Assembly: GCF_017875645.1 (NCBI RefSeq)
Contig: NZ_JAGGMR010000001.1
Span: 2,418,001 to 2,482,000, forward strand
Origin: Nocardia goodfellowii
GTDB lineage: Bacteria; Actinomycetota; Actinomycetes; Mycobacteriales; Mycobacteriaceae
Length of the DNA stretch: 64,000 nt
Direction of reading: 5' to 3'
Shown: in pieces, positions 61,017 to 64,000 of the stretch
How the letters are laid out: each line of letters starts with the position of its first letter
Numbering within the stretch: the first letter of the stretch is position 1
Notes under the pieces: model-generated
Seen by the model: the letters and a program-made list of their open reading frames with translations, nothing else
What the model was told of the DNA's origin: nothing
Database searches by the model: none
Made by a program: the position numbers and the translations under genes

Positions 61017-61421
61017 CTAGGTGGCGTCGTTGTCGATCGGCGGAGTCTCGTTGCGCTCCAGCGGTTTCTGCAGCTTGGGCATCGAGTAGTCGGGCATCTT
61101 GGTGCTGTCCCGGAGATCCCCGACGGCACCGTCGATGTCCTTGAACACCGAATCGTCGCCGCCCAGCAAATGTTTGGTGACCACCGCGCGCGGCGTCATC
61201 CCGCGCAACTCGTTCAAGTCGGCCAGCGGCTTACGCAGGTCGTCGAACTCCGGCCCCAGCTCCTGTTTCAGCTGCGACGTCGCTCCGCTGGCGTAATCAC
61301 GCACCTGACGCAGGCTGCGCGTGGTCCAGCGAACCGCGCCGGGCAGACGCTCCGGGCCGAGGATCACAAGGGCGGCGACGAGCAAGATGACCATCTCACT
61401 CCAGCCGATATTGCTGAACAC
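61017..61421 (-). CDS. tatB: Sec-independent translocase subunit TatB
   Basis: 134 residues. [21 protein letters not shown] is the N-terminal span, followed by [26 protein letters not shown], the TatB hinge and amphipathic helix; the tail is charged and flexible. It forms the receptor for twin-arginine substrates with TatC. GTG start 61421. In mycobacteria tatB follows htrA, as here. The DUF1906 protein in this window carries a Tat signal. Confidence 0.93.
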   Translation of the reverse strand: MFSNIGWSEMVILLVAALVILGPERLPGAVRWTTRSLRQVRDYASGATSQLKQELGPEFDDLRKPLADLNELRGMTPRAVVTKHLLGGDDSVFKDIDGAVGDLRDSTKMPDYSMPKLQKPLERNETPPIDNDAT

Positions 61422-61486
61422 GCCAACAGGCTACCCGGACCGGACCGAACTCTGCCTTGTCGGCTCCCGCGTGGTGCGGACGGAAA

Positions 61487-61518
61487 GAACGCCGTGCGGG
61501 TAGACCCGCACGGCGTTC
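61487..61518. terminator. 15-bp hairpin after htrA
   Basis: GAACGCCGTGCGGGT (61487-61501) pairs with 61504-61518. The inner pairs would open to give a loop of about six bases. It lies 42 bp past the htrA stop on the minus strand and separates htrA from tatB. Confidence 0.75.
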
Positions 61519-61559
61519 GTCGAGAGTCGGCAGGCGTTACCCGAAAAGTGGCGGCCGCT

Positions 61560-63131
61560 CTAGTCGGACTCGAGGGTGACGGGCACGTCTACCTGCCTGC
61601 CGTCGCGGATGAGGACGACAGTGACGGTTTCGCCGATTCGGTGGGATTGCACCGCGACGATGAGCTCCTCCGGCCCGGTGACCTCGCGGTTACCGACCTT
61701 CACGATGACATCGCCCTCGACGATTCCGGCCTTGGCCGCTGGGCTGCCCTCGGCGACGTCGGCGACGGCGGCTCCGCTCATCTGCTCGTTCGCGACCTGC
61801 TTGGTCCGCGGGCTGATGCCGAGCTTCGGATGGTGCATCTGCCCGTCGCGGATCAGGGTCTGCGCGACCGTGGTCACCACGTCGGCGGGGATGGCGAAGC
61901 CGAGACCGACCGAACCGCCGGACTCACTGCGGATCGCGGTGTTGATGCCGATGAGCCGGCCCTGCATGTCGACCAGCGCGCCACCGGAGTTACCCGGGTT
62001 GATGGCCGCGTCGGTCTGCACCGCGTCGATGACGGCGTTGGTGTCGCTGCCCTCGCCGGCCAGCTTCACCGGCCGGTGCAGCGCGCTGACGATGCCGGAG
62101 GTGACGGTCTTGCTCAGTCCGAGCGGTGAACCGACGGCCAGCACGTCGTCACCCACCTGCACGTCGGCGGACTTGCCGATCTCGGCCACGGTGAGGTTCT
62201 TCACGTCGACCTTCAGCACCGCCAGGTCGGTCTTCTGATCGCGGCCGACGAGTTGCGCGGGGACCCGGGTGCCGTCGGAGAAGGTGACCTGGATGACGGC
62301 GCGGTTGCTCTTGTCCTGCGCGGCCATCGAGATCACGTGGTTGTTGGTGACGACGTAGCCGCCGCCGTCGATCACCACGCCGGATCCGGTGGCGCCATTG
62401 TCGCCGACCGTGACGCGGATCGAAACCACCGACGGCAGCACGGCATTGGCCACCTTGGAGATCTGGCCGTGCGGTTGCTCCTGCGAGTCGCCCTGCTCCA
62501 GCGTCACTTTGCGGGAGGTGAGGGTCTGGCCGGTCTCGGCTGTCATCCGGCCCACCAGGCCACCGATCAGGCCGATTAGCAGCGCGACCGCGGCGAGCAC
62601 CGCGAGGGCTTTCGGCGCGACGCGGGAACCGAAGAGAACTTCGCGCGCGCTGAGTTTGCGGGACTCCGGCAGCTCCTGCGGCTGCGGGGTCTCGATCGCG
62701 GGCGCGCCGAGGCGGGCCGGCGCGTTCGGATCACGCCACGGATCCACCGGACCGGCGACCGCGGTGTCCGGATCGGCGGCGTCGGGATCACGCTGCAGGA
62801 TTTCGGTGGAACCCGCCGGACGGCCGAAAGCTTCGGCGAGCACCGAATCCGGCGGCCGATTTTGCAATTCCGGGCCGGGCTGCGGCGCGGAATTCCCGGC
62901 GCCGCTCGCGGAATACGCGGCGAAGGAACCGACCTGCCCGGCGGGCCGTCGGAAAGCCGACGCGGTATGCGTATCGACATGCGGCCGATAAACCGGTCTG
63001 GGGCCCAATACGGGCGCATCCGACGGCCGCAAGGAGCCGGCAGCCGACGAAGTGGGTGAGTCGAGCTGCCCCCGGCCGGCCGCCGAATCGTTGGTTTCGG
63101 CCGATCCGGAGTTCTGCGATTCGGTGGTCAC
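61560..63131 (-). CDS. htrA: HtrA/DegP-type membrane serine protease
   Basis: 523 residues. A long Pro/Ser-rich cytoplasmic tail (1-170), one span (about 173-193), then the trypsin-like domain: VVTNNHVIS with His265, TDLAVLKVD with Asp302, and NPGNSGGALVD with Ser382. A PDZ domain ends the protein (GAAVADVAEGSPAAKAGIVEGD). It cleaves misfolded extracytoplasmic proteins. The tail is longer than in many homologues. Start GTG 63131. It lies 10 bp after the anti-sigma gene on the same strand. Confidence 0.95.
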   Translation of the reverse strand: MTTESQNSGSAETNDSAAGRGQLDSPTSSAAGSLRPSDAPVLGPRPVYRPHVDTHTASAFRRPAGQVGSFAAYSASGAGNSAPQPGPELQNRPPDSVLAEAFGRPAGSTEILQRDPDAADPDTAVAGPVDPWRDPNAPARLGAPAIETPQPQELPESRKLSAREVLFGSRVAPKALAVLAAVALLIGLIGGLVGRMTAETGQTLTSRKVTLEQGDSQEQPHGQISKVANAVLPSVVSIRVTVGDNGATGSGVVIDGGGYVVTNNHVISMAAQDKSNRAVIQVTFSDGTRVPAQLVGRDQKTDLAVLKVDVKNLTVAEIGKSADVQVGDDVLAVGSPLGLSKTVTSGIVSALHRPVKLAGEGSDTNAVIDAVQTDAAINPGNSGGALVDMQGRLIGINTAIRSESGGSVGLGFAIPADVVTTVAQTLIRDGQMHHPKLGISPRTKQVANEQMSGAAVADVAEGSPAAKAGIVEGDVIVKVGNREVTGPEELIVAVQSHRIGETVTVVLIRDGRQVDVPVTLESD

Positions 63132-63141
63132 GCGTGAAACT

Positions 63142-63534
63142 CTACTTGCGCCACCACTGTGCCCACCGGGTCGCGGTGAACGAATCCGGCAGAAAACCGA
63201 AAACCGCCTCGGTACGGGAGTTTCCCGCGGCGGGATGCGCCGCGCGTTCCGCGCCCGTGCCGGGCGTCGCTCCGGCGCCGGGCAATTCGCCGAGCGGGAT
63301 CCGGCTCAGGCTGTCGTGCAGGCGATGCGGAATGCGGATCGGACCGGATTGCCGCAGCGCGACCCGCGCCTGCTGCTGAGCGTCCACCTCGGCCGCGCAT
63401 TCGGAGCACTGCGCCAAATGCTGGGCGGCCCGCAGATAGGCGTTCATCCGCAGCTCGCCATCCACGTAGGCGGCGATCGCCTCGCTCGCCAGATGCTCGG
63501 TGGGACGGAAACGCGGCTTAGCTTCGCCACTCAT
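63142..63534 (-). CDS. rseA: ZAS-type anti-sigma factor RseA
   Basis: 130 residues. The zinc-binding anti-sigma motif HLAQCSEC (H-x3-C-x2-C) with a preceding His is at about 37-45, and the N-terminal helix (EHLASEAIAAYVDGELRM) binds sigma. The rest is disordered, ending FGFLPDSFTATRWAQWW. It should hold SigE inactive until stress, as mycobacterial RseA does. ATG 63534 follows GGAAGGGTGAG. It lies between sigE and htrA. Confidence 0.9.
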   Translation of the reverse strand: MSGEAKPRFRPTEHLASEAIAAYVDGELRMNAYLRAAQHLAQCSECAAEVDAQQQARVALRQSGPIRIPHRLHDSLSRIPLGELPGAGATPGTGAERAAHPAAGNSRTEAVFGFLPDSFTATRWAQWWRK

Positions 63535-63619
63535 TCGGTGCTCACCCTTCCGACCGACAACGTCCATGTGCTGGCGGTGCTGCCGGCCTCCGAAGCCGAC
63601 TGTCGGTTCGGTGCCCGGC

Positions 63620-64000
63620 TCACCCAAGGCTCGTGGCGGCGGTGACCCGCTGCCCAGCTCCATTATGCGCAAGGTGGTCGCGCAGTGCCTGACGGCCGCG
63701 ATGGATTCGGCTGCGCACGGTGCCCAGCTTCACCCCCAGGGTCGCGCCGATCTCCTCGTAGGACAGGCCTTCGATGTCACAGAGAACGACCGCGGCGCGG
63801 AACTCCGGAGCCAGCGCGTCGAGCGCCGATTGCAGTTCGGGATCCAGTCGGGCGTCGTGGTAGGCATCCTCGGGGGTGGGGCCCTCGGCGGGCACCCGGT
63901 CGTAGTCCTCGGGCAGCGCCTCCATGCGGATGCGGTTGCGCCGGCGGACCATGTCCAGGAACAGGTTGGTGGTGATGCGGTGCAGCCAGCCCTCGAAGGT
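63620..64000 (-). CDS. sigE: ECF sigma factor SigE (5' part outside the window)
   Basis: The frame runs off the window at 64000, and 126 C-terminal residues are seen. [20 protein letters not shown] is the end of sigma region 2; [42 protein letters not shown] (landmarks) is region 4. It would direct transcription of envelope-stress genes such as htrA. Gene order sigE-rseA-htrA-tatB is that of M. tuberculosis. Its ATG at 63952 is internal and not the start. Confidence 0.93.
   Translation of the reverse strand, partial: TFEGWLHRITTNLFLDMVRRRNRIRMEALPEDYDRVPAEGPTPEDAYHDARLDPELQSALDALAPEFRAAVVLCDIEGLSYEEIGATLGVKLGTVRSRIHRGRQALRDHLAHNGAGQRVTAATSLG

Overview
The window is high-GC actinobacterial chromosome. 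I read it as a mycolic-acid-producing member of the Mycobacteriales, most likely Nocardia or a close relative. The support is family content and gene order. In window order the recognisable genes are ychF, an Rv1157c-like secreted protein, pimE, a pterin dehydratase, typA, lpqW, mshB, an Rv1171-like membrane protein, fbiC, fdxA, dapC, P5C dehydrogenase, proline dehydrogenase, fadD36, dapD, dapE, a LOG protein, fadD6, folP2, gpgS, then tatB, htrA, rseA and sigE on the minus strand. This largely follows the Rv1112-Rv1224 stretch of Mycobacterium tuberculosis as I remember it, with accessory genes inserted. The genus is inference; no search was run. No rRNA, tRNA, insertion sequence, prophage or CRISPR array is visible.

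Layout. 1-4.8 kb: the end of a sugar ABC importer, a VOC/AraC pair, a quinone oxidoreductase and ychF. 4.8-6.7 kb: an accessory pair resembling an AbiE/MenT-type (type IV) toxin-antitoxin system, with a 15-bp inverted repeat over its promoter. 6.8-13.5 kb: a reductase, an unknown 135-residue protein, an MFS/metallo-hydrolase operon divergent from a CGNR-type regulator, a 61-bp tandem repeat, a secreted lipase and an F420-type oxidoreductase. 13.6-26.7 kb: a flavin monooxygenase, a Ddn-like F420 enzyme, an antigen-85-like esterase, a CsbD stress protein with a sigma-B/F-type promoter, a receptor kinase, a two-gene module of unknown function, a MarR/MFS drug-efflux pair, a CHAP hydrolase, a duplicated-domain protein, a DUF1906 protein and a Ser-x-x triplet-repeat protein.

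26.7-43.7 kb is conserved envelope and cofactor biology: PimE and LpqW for phosphatidylinositol mannosides and lipomannan, TypA, MshB for mycothiol, a two-gene PH-domain membrane system, FbiC for the F420 chromophore, ferredoxin and DapC. 43.8-50.5 kb: a two-gene proline catabolic unit, two MpaB-family (DUF2236) oxygenase paralogues flanking a TetR regulator, and FadD36. 50.6-58.8 kb: DapD, a VOC/PadR pair, DapE, two LOG proteins, FadD6, a secreted hexapeptide-repeat protein, FolP2 and GpgS. 58.8-64 kb: small genes, an uncharacterised HTH regulator, TatB, and the envelope-stress unit HtrA-RseA-SigE, cut by the window end.

How the genes work together. DapC, DapD and DapE supply meso-diaminopimelate. 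FbiC makes the F420 precursor that the LLM-type and Ddn-type oxidoreductases are expected to use. SigE, RseA and HtrA form an envelope-stress circuit. The less familiar material is the NTase/antitoxin pair with its operator, the TetR-MpaB regulon with two matched 27-bp operators, a protein with 25 consecutive Ser-x-x triplets, a secreted protein with 17 in-register hexapeptides, and a pair of genes sharing an unnamed domain. All repeat lengths and spacings were counted by eye on the sequence.
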